From: Onchocerca volvulus
Taxonomy: Eukaryota; Nematoda; Chromadorea; Rhabditida; Onchocercidae
Reading direction: 5' to 3'
Assembly (NCBI GenBank): GCA_000499405.2
Contig: HG738140.1
Coordinates: 5,632,701-5,696,700, forward strand
Length of the DNA stretch: 64,000 nucleotides
In this document: positions 25,901 through 36,354 of the stretch, one piece after another
How the letters are laid out: every line of letters begins with the position of its first letter
How positions within the stretch are numbered: position 1 is the stretch's first letter
Made by a program: the position numbers and the translations under genes
Notes under the pieces: generated by a model
What the model was told of the DNA's origin: nothing
The model's input: only the letters and a program-made list of their open reading frames with translations
The model's database searches: none

Positions 25901-28900
25901 AGTTTCTCTTTTTATTATCCGAATCATAATTATAAGAATTATTAATATATTAAATCGCCATATTCGTCATATACCCTCATCATCTTATAATTTTCATGTT
26001 GATTTAAAGTTTGATTTTTCTAAACTTACTTAAATCGCTGAATTAAACTTTTCTTTCAATTCAACGATTTAATCTATGATTTAGTATAATTTTTATGTTG
26101 CAGACCATCATCATCTGGACGGTTGCGCTTCAATATCGGTGGTTGTTATTTATGATGTATCGGTGCTCATGTCAGTTAGCAAAGATCTTGCTCGTAAATA
26201 TCGGTTAGTTCTTTTGTTTTTATACTCTTTTTATTATGTTAAATTATAATTTTGAAAATTTCTTCAACATAGTTCACTCCTACTGCACCACTTCGATTGT
26301 AAATTCAAGCAAAAATATTTTAACCATTATTAACCATTTTTTATTAGACTTATTGGTGGTAATGCATTGGAGTTATGTTTGTGGAATCGGAAAGTAGTGG
26401 AGGAAGTAGGGCGCAAAGATTTGGAAAATATATGGCAAATCGTTGAGCTCTGTATTTGTCTGGGAAAATCAAGGTTAAATTCAACTCATCTTACTTTTGT
26501 ATCATATCGATTTTAAGATGCTAAATCTTAGTGAAATCTCACAATTTTTTTTTTTTTTTTTTTTATTTCAAACTTTTTATTCATAATATCGAAAAACAGA
26601 TCGTATCTAATGTAATATTTTTAGAAACAAAGCTTTTTTGTTTTTGTGCAGAAATTCTAGAGATTTATAGCTGATTCTAATACATTTTTCATTTTTTAGC
26701 GACATTATTTTATTTCGAATCCTTTAGTTATTTCTATCCGTTTCTTTCCATCCTGGATGATGGAAATTTTTAAGTTTTCTATTTTCTACCTCCTTTTTTT
26801 TTTTTCCTGTCTTTTCTCTTCTATTTTCTAACTTCAAAGTTTTTTTCATTTTGAAGTGCGAAATTCTCATAATTCATGTTTCTTATTTTCACTTTAAAGA
26901 ATAATGGAAACTTGAATGAAGCAAATGATAAATTTATTAAACCTTACACTGCAGTGCGTTTTCTGTTGATTGATGTCAGCATGTTGAATTCGATCAGCAT
27001 AATATTCTCATAAAATAAAAATAAGTTGACGACATGATTAATAGTAACGTACAAGTAAATCCGTTCCTAATTTGAATCTTGTTTCTGAAAGATAATCGAT
27101 GTAAATATTCCTTGTTTCTAATTCTAATAATTTCAGTTGTCAGAAAGGATATCCCTTCAATCAAAACAAAACATCGACCATTATGCTTGATCCTGGCCCA
27201 TCGGAGGGAAGTGTGTCAGAAGAAGATAATATGGTTATGGCAGTGCATCCATTTGGACGTTCGCTAATTAATAATTTGTAAATTTTTTTTCGAATTTGAA
27301 GTTAAAAAATTTACTTTTCGGAAACCTTCTTTAATTTTTCATAATTCGGATATGTTTACAAAGGAATTTTCAAAAATTATTCCAACTTTGATATTTAGAT
27401 TGGATTACTTTGTGCGTATCAATGATTATCAGACCGCTGCAGTGATAATTTGCGTCCTAGATTTGAGAAATAAGCGGACTTTTGAAACGATTGACGATAC
27501 TGCAGAATCATCAACTACTGCGAAATCAGTTAGTAATTATTGTACCAATCCTGTAAGTTCAAAAAATACTTGTTTTTGGTTTGAATCTCTAGTGGCAATA
27601 AGCTGAAAAGTGTCGGATAACATGCTGATACAACTATCTGAAGACATATTATTGTTAAAATTAGGATTTCACAGAATATCCGAAGAATCTAATTCTCTTG
27701 ACTGTCGTAGGAGACTGTTTTTCCTTAATATTTTAGTGAAGTTTCTTGAAAATGAACTGCAAAATCAAGAACTGGCACTGCAGTAATATATTAAGGTTTT
27801 GCTTGACTTTTTATGGATTGCTGCACAAGAAATTTTTGAAGTCTGAAATCCATGATAATTTCCAAAATGTCTTCCTTAATTTTATCAATGCTTTGATTAA
27901 TTTGCAAGCTACGGAAACTACTTTTTCATATTTTTACGAAAAAAAAAATACAAAAAATATAGATTGTAAGACTGGGACAGAGAAGAGGAAGAGAGAATAA
28001 AAGAGAAGATTTCCAAAATGCGATGAAACTGATAATGTTGTATTATTATTGAACTGAAGTTTTGAGTTTTTAAAAAGCGAGTGCCTAGCCCTTCTTTTAT
28101 TTAATCGTTTTTCGACTTTTGTTTTCATTGCTTGCTTCTTTTATTCATGATTGATACTCAGTAAGACTCGAAGATTTTCAATAATAATTTTCAGCGAGTT
28201 TTATGTCTTTCAAAATCTTTTCAAATGACGAAAATTACCATTTATCAGTGAAATGTTGCTTTTTTTTTGAGCTTCTTTAATATGTTCACATCATTTGGAA
28301 TTCAGTATCTGAATTTTGATGTTTTAAAGTTATTTTCCAATTGTAGGATGGTTCGGTTTACGATACGATTCAAGCGAACACTAAATCAGGCTTGAATTTG
28401 CGGTTGTTACAACAAGAAAAAGAAAAGTGATTTGATATAACTCTTTCTAAATAGGAAAGTAATTTATTAAAAGCATAACTGCTTGCTGACTAATTTTAAA
28501 AGTTATATAAGAGTTAAAACAGTGATATAGAAAGCTTATATCATAAAAGAAGTGTAACTGTTTAATAATTTAATAGAATTTTCGGAAAAGAAAATCTCAT
28601 CTTTTGTTTTTGACGAATTCTTGTCATTCAGTCTATTTTCGAAGTTTCTAACAATATATAGCCTTGTTTATTACTATTTTAATTTTCTTGTTCATTATTA
28701 TTTTCTTGTTCCTTTACTTTTTTATTTTAGATTATGTATGAGCGAACAATCATCATTAACAGCGTCTGCTTCAAAGACCGCTCGAAAATTTTCTTCTATA
28801 TTTCAAAATGCCTTAATTGGTCATCGTCAAGTGCCGACTGTCAAAATAGGTTTGTTCAGTGTTGTTCTTATTTCAAATTAGTTTAATTTCGTGATCCTTA

Positions 28901-31133
28901 TATCAGGAATTTCATAAGTAAAGATAGCAAAGACTAATAAATTAAAGAAAGTGCAATTTGTTCCATTATATACATTCTAGGTTGTAACTTTGGATCAGAT
29001 TAGTGTGTTTCTTTGCACTTTTTACTTGACTTCTTTTTTACTGGTATCGAAAATCAAAAGTAATAGAACTCATACTAATATTACTAACCTAAAAAAAAGG
29101 AAAAATAGCATTAAAAAAAACCACCAAAACACTATCGTTACAGATTTTTCTGTCTGAGAAACATAGAACCTTCGGTTTGAGATTTTAAATTCCAGATTTA
29201 CTGAATTCGATTTTTTCTTGTTTAGACATTCAGATTTATTTTTCTGAATAAGATATTTTCGATTGTAGAGGTTGGTTATTTTTATTTTGTTCCATTTTAC
29301 AGAACAAGATAGTAAAACATCGAGCATTCATCGTATACCTGATACATCAGTGAACTCAAGTGCTATAGAGCAACTTCAGCACGATCCTGCTTGGAGTGTT
29401 AAGAAAAATAAATCCAATTTATATAGGTTTGTGTTTGAAAATTTTTAAAGATTAATTTGTATTTTTTTAAAATTCAATTATAGCATCATTTTTAGAGACA
29501 GTTCCCAATAATTAAAGCTTCCTAATGAAATTAATTGTACAATTGCGTGAAGATCTATGTTAGAGAGAGAAATTCTAATTCTTTCATCATGGATTCAATT
29601 TCATCGATTTTTCCTTATGTCAAGAAAACTATTCAATAGAAAGAACAATGATTATGCCTGTTACATTTCAAAGCATGTTTTATAGCAAATCTTTGAAACT
29701 GTTTTTTATTGTATCAATGCTGAATTATGCCAATGAGGTTTGATTTGAATCGTTACCGTTTTTACAATGACAAATATTAATTATATGATCGGAAATCTTT
29801 ATTTTTGTTCGAACATTGCTTTCATCCTTGCGAGATAAATTTCTGCATTAGTGTTAGGCTTTGTCAAAGATAAATGTTTGACTTTTTTTTTTGGATTTAT
29901 TTATTTTTGGAAATTTGAAAATTTGGAATTAATTGATGCTATTTGCAGCCTCTTAGATCCTCTTTATAATGATCGGTTCAATGAAGTACGCTATCAGTAT
30001 GCTAGCTTATTGTTTAGGTGGAGGATGTTTTCAAAGGCTGCTGAAGTAATGAAGTATAGTGAAAATGCACCGTATTCAGCACCATTGCGTGGTAAATTTC
30101 TACATTAGTGTTAGGATTCGACGAAGATAAAGCAAGAAGCCAACAATGTGTATACTGTTGGAAGGGATCTTCAGACTTCAGAAACAAAATTTTCCATGTT
30201 TTGAAAGTCATATTATTCACTTATTTTGTTTCCTCAGTGCACTGTAAATTTGTAAAACAATTTAAAAGATATGGCTTTCAATTCATATCACGATTCTGTA
30301 GAATTTAATATAGTTTAACATTTTTTGATACTAGCCGTTGAGTCTGTGACAAATTTCATTTACTTTTTTCATAAATAAAAATAAAATTCCATATTTTAGT
30401 TCAAAGTTCATGTCCCCATTGTCATAATGAGTCGCTCTTTTTCAAATGTGATAAATGTGCCATTCATTGGAAATTTCGTTGCTCCTTATGCCAACTTCCT
30501 GTATTAGGTAATTTTAATTGATATGATTTCAAGTGATCGACGGTGCGAAAAAAACAATATACATTGCTTTTATGGTGTGATTTAATCTCTTCATTTGTTC
30601 CATTTTTCTTGTCTATCGTATGAATATGCAGTCTTCCTTTGAAAAAAAAAAAAAAAAAAGTAGGATAATGAAGGAGCTTACTTTTCATTGCATACAAGTT
30701 TCAATTCATTTTCTTACACCTCTTATTATTTCTTACTAAATTTTCGATTTTTTTATTAATTATTATACTTCGTCAACAACGATATTAAAAAAAGAAAAAA
30801 ATAAGCGTTATCCTTTATCCTCCTATCCTTTGTCTCAAGTTTTACAGGTATGTTGACGATATGTGCCTTATGTGGACATGGTGGACACAGTGAACATATG
30901 GTGATTTGGTTCAAGGAAAATAACAATTGTGCTTATGGTTGTGGATGTGATTGTAAGTCGGCTTGTTTTTAGAAGCACTTTAAAATTTCATCAGTGATGT
31001 ATTCAGAATTGATATTTTGTCGTTGTTGCAATGTTAAATGTGCGTGGATTGATAATTGAAAAAATCATTTCCAGTTGGATCGCATCTATGTGAACTATTA
31101 ATTCATTCTTTTCTTCAACATAAAAGTGAATGA
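19953..31133 (+). CDS. wdr-59: WDR59, GATOR2 complex subunit (N-terminus incomplete)
   Basis: Scaffold of GATOR2, which restrains GATOR1 and so permits amino-acid activation of TORC1 at the lysosome. Twenty-nine phase-consistent exons were traced, from 19953-20002 to 31075-31133, giving about 1153 residues. The N-terminal 300 residues hold WD repeats (LADVDWCSYDSNLL, SIDDAVKCWDLRDLR, TDLRLWDKR, ISCVMWHPTSG, APVWKIKF). An RWD-like domain follows at about 365-490 (PQRIDVLIAELVPL). Next come a middle block with RTCGARFNGSG and FLVIFGRNELAMRRM, then GRKDLENIW and HPFGRSLI. The C-terminal zinc region (about 1067-1137) has CPHCHNES, CDKCAIHWKFRCSLC, CALCGHGGHSEHM and CAYGCGCD. It is about 180 residues longer than human WDR59, mostly between domains, and ends in a 20-residue tail beyond the zinc module. 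AATAAA at 31248. The true start exon is missing from the model. Confidence 0.93.
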
Positions 31134-31317
31134 CAAGTATTTGCTTTTTTTTTTCTTTTTTTTATTGTTAAAACTGTGAGAGAGCAATGATGTAGAAATG
31201 ATTGTAAATTTCACAACTTGTATTGTTGGTGATGAGTAAAAGAAAGGAATAAATGTATTTGATTCAGGTTAATACATTATATGTTACAATTGAATTGAAT
31301 CAAAACAAGTTACATAA
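31134..31317. terminator. WDR59 3' UTR with polyadenylation signal
   Basis: Canonical AATAAA at 31248-31253, 115 bases after the WDR59 stop. Confidence 0.6.
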
Positions 31318-32861
31318 CTAAAATTCATAAGAGTTACACCAATCTTCAATTGCTAGTAGTCTCGTTAGTTTTGCAGAAAAACTATCAGCGGCATTTAAAG
31401 AATCATCGTTTAAAATTTTCAGAAAGCCGAACATGCTTGTAGGAATGGTTTTATTGCAGATAACATCACTTGTTGTGAAAGGCTTGAAATTTGGATTGAG
31501 TTGTGGATAAGACAGATTTGTATTAATTCCTTTATTCACAGTAGCAGTAATCGAATAACATATAATTGGCAACACAACAGAAAATAAAGCGTGTAGTAAA
31601 GGAAATTAGATGATGTAGACTGGGAATTTAGAGAAGAATATGTATTGGGAACTTGTAGAAGAGTAATATAGCCTAAGATCGTCCAGTTAGAGTGAATCCA
31701 AATAATGAATGAATGAAAAGGAAGAGTGTTTTTCGAATTTTGTAGGGGTATTTGAAATATTCAAAATTGGGCGTGTTGGGATATAGTACGATTGATAACA
31801 AGATAATTGTGAGAAAGGAATAGTTTTTTACAAAAGGAAAAATATTGTGGTACAAGTTAATTGGATAAAAAGATAGGAACAGATATGAAAGCACACGATT
31901 AATGGTTTGATTAGTTATGACCGGAAATGTTTGGATGAATGTTGTAGATTAGCGTGAAAAATAACGCACAATGAGAAATAATTTTACAAATGATGATTCA
32001 TTAGAAAATTTTACAAATTTTTAACCATATGATTATATAATTTTCTGTTATAATTAATTTTAATTGGGAATTTATTTCGGTTTTCCCGACATCACCAGGA
32101 ATAATACAACGTCTCCATTTGCATCAAATGTTGCACAATTGCTGGGAAGCTATTCATTAAAATATGATTATCGTGTTCGACAATAAAGCTCGACTTTTTC
32201 CTATTAAATTGCTGGACAATTTAATTGCCTTAACTTTTTGCGTTCATCTTAGGGTTAGATTTTCTGGTGTCACTCCTACGAAGAAAGAAATACCGAGAAA
32301 ACCTTTCAAATTTTGAATATAAGTTTAACCTTCCAAATCTTCAAAACTTTGAATATTTCTAATGATATTTCTAATTATGAAAGTGCTACGTGGAACAACC
32401 GGTGAAAAATAGGAATTAAATATTATAAAAAGTAATTGATGTCCCAGTTATGTTAGGATGTCATTCATGCCAAGGTCTGGTTGGCAAAGTTTTGAAATTG
32501 ATATGAACTGAAGAAAAGCCGAAATATCAGTGGGAATTTTTATTCATGAAATGACTTTTACTTTTTGAATATTTCTGAATAAAAATCAGATCTGTTTCGT
32601 TTCAGACTCATCTCGTTCTGCTATTAGTTTGATATATAAAACGCATCAGTACTCGATTTATGAATAAACGTTTCATTTTTGATCTTTTAAGAAAATAATT
32701 TCGGTAATGGAGAAAGAGAATACTTTTGGTATACCAATGCTTTTATCCTTGATATTACCACTTATAAGGCTAGAAAACTTAGGTATTAGCCTTTCGCATG
32801 ATGTTATCAAAGCCTGATAGTCTTTGTTATCATAGCCACAAATTCTTTCCAGTTCCAGCAT
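31318..32861 (-). CDS. Probable small gene of unknown function, two exons
   Basis: I do not recognise the product. A 3' open exon (31318-31529) has codon composition unlike the flanking AT-rich DNA and ends EDWCNSYEF. An upstream exon (32759-32861) opens with MLELERICGYD and ends at a GTAATA donor in phase 1. The acceptor before the 3' exon (AATAAAG, then GAATTAATAC) needs phase 1, so the two join in frame to give 104 residues with four Cys and no obvious signal peptide. The intron is about 1.2 kb. The ATG at 32861 may not be the real start and further 5' exons are possible. Alternatively these are chance open frames or traces of a mobile element. Evidence is frame, composition and splice phase only. 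Confidence 0.4.
32099..32187 (+). other. Exon-like open segment, unassigned
   Basis: A good acceptor (TTTTCCCGACATCACCAG) is followed by an open frame of about 28 codons ending RVRQ and a stop. It lies on the opposite strand inside the intron of the minus-strand candidate. No partner exon was found. It may be the end of a plus-strand gene or chance. Confidence 0.2.
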
Positions 32862-34101
32862 TTATGGTGATTCAGAGAGACAGAATGGGTTAGAACTCCT
32901 GCTTGGTCCAAAGAACTTGCAAATTCGATCACGCCAAAACGTGAACACCTCCCTTAAGTTGGCTTTATTCCAACTTGAAATATCTAAGAAGCAATAAGAT
33001 ATTTAAATGAGATTTACTGTGTATGTAACAAGTTAATTACACACTTAATTACGAGTTAATTATGTATATGTAGAAAAATCCCGATATATGTGATATGGAA
33101 TGACAAAATAAAGGTTAGAATTAATTTATATGCTGATTTCGATGCAGTTTTTTCTTTACTCACAATTATGGAGTAGATTCCTTTGAACTTCAAATTTCAG
33201 GACAGTTATAATTGCATTAGTTATTAGTATGATAAGAATGATAACATTTTCAGTAAAATATTGATACCAGATGACGCATTAGTCAAAATAAACGACAAAT
33301 TCATATCAAATAATCATGATGCCAAGCAAATGTTTTTATTATTGTTAACAGTTAATGTTGTCAATTTGGACTGTTAACACAAGAAAGTAATTTTTAATAA
33401 GTAAGATGCAAATAATGAATCACTATTATCAGTCATTTGATACCACTATTCCATTTTTTAGAGGTCGAAATAGTAGAAATATGCAACGAATACTCTTTCA
33501 TTCATTTTAAGATTTTATCCTTTCGTCTGTCAGCATCAAGGATGATATTATGTAATTTTCCTGAAAAGATATGTACATAAATTGATATTTGATAAAATAT
33601 GATGCAAATAAATTTGTTAAATTGATATTAATAAATTTGTTAAATTAGATCACAGGTGATAATTGAAGAAAAACAATACTGTTAAATTTACAATGGAATG
33701 ACAAATAGAAGTAATTTTGCTAAAGATAAGTTAACTGAATTTCATTAACCAGGAAATTTAAGCAAGGGCAATAAAAAAATTAGACTTGAAATATGTTGTC
33801 ATTGTTTCGGTTGAAATAATAATTGAAATATTTGATAAATTGTTTGAGAATAACGAAATAATTTACAGTAATTGAAAATATTGTCGTGACGTATTGCAAA
33901 AAAAAAATGAAAAAAAAGAAAGAAAACGATGTGTGAGGATATCGACGAACAAGTATTGCAAAAAAGAAAGTATACCTGTCAATATTAATAAACAATTTTA
34001 TTACTACATACTGCGATCATCAAAATTATTGATTTGTCATTTGATATCTCAATTTTGTATGTTTATTAACTTATTAATATATGATTTGATTAGTTGTGAT
34101 T

Positions 34102-34214
34102 AATCAGACATTTGTTGGTTTATTATTCTTCTTAAGATCTTTTCTTCAATCATAATCATAATTTGATTGAAGAAAAAGACTTAAGAAAAATAATAAACCA
34201 ACAAATGTCTGATT
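34102..34214. repeat. Long inverted repeat, about 50-bp arms
   Basis: The left arm starts AATCAGACATTTGTTGG and the right arm ends with its reverse complement. The loop is about 11 bases, around TAATCATAATT. Only a few mismatches, in the ATTCTTCTTAAG part. Confidence 0.9.
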
Positions 34215-34471
34215 ATATTCTGTACAATTAACAGGTAAAAAAATGATTCATATTGTAGTATGATAAAAAAAAAAATGAATGATCTATTTATCAAATTTGT
34301 GATTTTGAACATTATTCGTGTTCAATTTCAATGAAGAATATAATTATTATCATATCAGTAGTAATAATATCAGCTTTATCTTCAGCAAGCTAGATATACG
34401 CAGTTAACAATACTCGAGACTCGACAAAACTTTCATTTTTTTGAACAAAACTTAAGCAATAATCTCGTCAA

Positions 34472-34525
34472 CATCAAAAGTTGTTGATGTACGTATTAAT
34501 AATTGTACATCAACAACTTTTGATG
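34472..34525. repeat. Perfect inverted repeat, 21-bp arms
   Basis: CATCAAAAGTTGTTGATGTAC and its exact reverse complement flank a 12-base spacer. Confidence 0.9.
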
Positions 34526-35052
34526 AAAATCAAAGAATAAAAGAAAAAAAACACTTTTGTAAATGATAATGACTTCTACAAAAATGATAAGCAGAAACTA
34601 AAAGAGAATTCTCCAATTTCAAAATAATTACATCCAAAAAAAAAAAAAAGAAAAAAGGCTCTGTAGAAAACTCCTTTCCATTCGCTTATCTTTTCATTTT
34701 TGTACTTTTATTTTTTCATAGTTTGCGTCAGTCAAAAAGAATTCATTAATGGCTAACTTTAGAGATTCTCGAAGAATTTTAAGTGATCATGAAAATTACC
34801 ATTTAGTAAAGTTTTTGTTGGAAGAATAGAAGAAAATATCCGTGATACAATTACGAAAAATTTATTCAATTATAATATAACGAATCAAAATGTTACATGA
34901 CATCAAATTCATTTTTGAATTCTATTATAGTGATCTTGTAATTCTCCTATCTGATATGGTAATCAGTACTGAAACAAGCATTAGAAGAAAAAAAAATAGA
35001 AAATAAAAAGCGACAAAAATGATCATTGCATGTTTCCTAAAAAATTGATGAA

Positions 35053-36259
35053 TTACGATAATTTCTTTTCAACTGGTAATATTTCAATAAAATTTTTAAC
35101 CAAAGGCACTAATAATGCTCGTTTATTTCCTCCTTTTCTTTTACACTGTAACTGGCAAAGAGATTGATGATTATAAATGAATTCTGTCAACGATTACAAA
35201 AAGCACAATTTAGAGAATATGTTTTATTATTGTCAGTTCGTTTAATAGAAATATTGTTCCTCTCTCATTTTGATTCCTTTCATTTTTCGATTCAATGAAA
35301 TTTCAAAATTTTTGATGAATTTCTTTTTTTTTTTTCCTTAACAAATTTCAAGTTGCTTCTTCAAGACTTGATAATAAATTTTGATGCACTTTATAGATGA
35401 ATGTAAATATTGTTTGTTGTTGATTTTCAAGCACTGGTTAATTGAATAGCCGATTAAAGCAAACTCTAAAATGAATACGCTATCATTGTAATTCATTTTG
35501 TACTGTAATTTAATAAAAAATTAATCCTGATTTGTCTAAAATGGCCTAACAAACTTTTAGGTTGCAGTTACCATCAATTTGGTAAGAAATTCGACCTTTA
35601 TTATTTCGAATTTCCCCTGAAACTTCTCTAAAATTACTATCAAATTCATAGTGATTATTTTTTACCAAAGATCTAAATGGGTATGAAATCAATCTGCAAA
35701 AAGAAATTCGATAGTGATATTCAGCCAGCCCGATATGCTTCATTTATTGAGATCGTTAGTTTTTTGCAATTTTATCACTCAAATTCATCCGGATGTAAAG
35801 TATGAAAGATAAATTTTATATTCAAAAATCGTCTATGCTTTTATCATGAAAAATGTTTAAAACCAAAAAAAAAAAAAAAAAAGTTGAAATAAATTCAATG
35901 ATTTGATCCTGGAAATCCTCTTAACTCATCTTATTCAGAACAATCCATGATTTCTAAATGAAATATCTTTTCCTTCTTTCACAATCTACTTTCGGAATAA
36001 TTGATGAAAAGAGAAAGAGATAATAAAATATTTCTTTCTTTTTTCACGATTATTTAAGGAATGATTTACTATAACTTATGAAAGAGAAGTTTAGAATATC
36101 ATTTCATCTAATTTTAGCTTTATTAAATCACAGATTTTTCTGAACTTTATGCAATCAATCATTAATGACTTATTTTGGTTAATGTGTTTCAAAAATTGAT
36201 TTCATTTGATATTGATTATTCTTTTACACATACATTCTATGAAACATTGATAAAAGCAT
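35053..36259 (-). CDS. Probable small gene of unknown function, three exons
   Basis: I do not recognise the product. Exons 35572-35693 and 35053-35183 join in frame (phase 1) with strong splice sites: TTTCTTTTTGCAG acceptor and GTAACTGC donor for the middle exon, GTTGACAG acceptor for the last. The middle exon reads SLVKNNHYEFDSNFREV and GEIRNNKGRISYQID, and the last CKRKGGNKRALLVPLVKNF then a stop. An upstream 26-base exon (36234-36259) with ATG and a GTATGTG donor has the required phase 2, giving 92 residues in all; this first exon is tentative. The protein would be basic and soluble with no signal peptide seen. If P-glycoprotein's first exon lies further left, this gene is nested in its first intron on the other strand. 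Confidence 0.55.
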
Positions 36260-36354
36260 TGATAACTAATATTGATGTCAAAATAACAGATAGAATATAT
36301 TGATTAAAAAAAAAAGAAGTTTTATTACATTTTCTGATATTTAAAATTTTACAG
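36260..36354. other. Short gap before first seen P-glycoprotein exon
   Basis: Between the 5' end of the small minus-strand gene and the first recognised P-glycoprotein exon; it ends in a TTTTACAG acceptor, showing that an earlier P-glycoprotein exon exists upstream. Confidence 0.4.

Larger units (their letters stand above)
32862..35052. other. Gene-poor AT-rich interval
   Basis: About 2.2 kb without a supported gene. It holds two long hairpins (34102-34214 and 34472-34525). At 34749-34805 there is an open ATG segment of 19 codons that ends at a GTAAAG donor in phase 0; it is a possible first exon of the P-glycoprotein gene. Confidence 0.5.

Noticed and set aside
35853..35900. ATG followed by MFKT and six Lys, then a GTTGAA donor in phase 0, as P-glycoprotein first exon
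   Set aside because: The Lys run comes from a poly-A tract of a kind common throughout this window; no other support.
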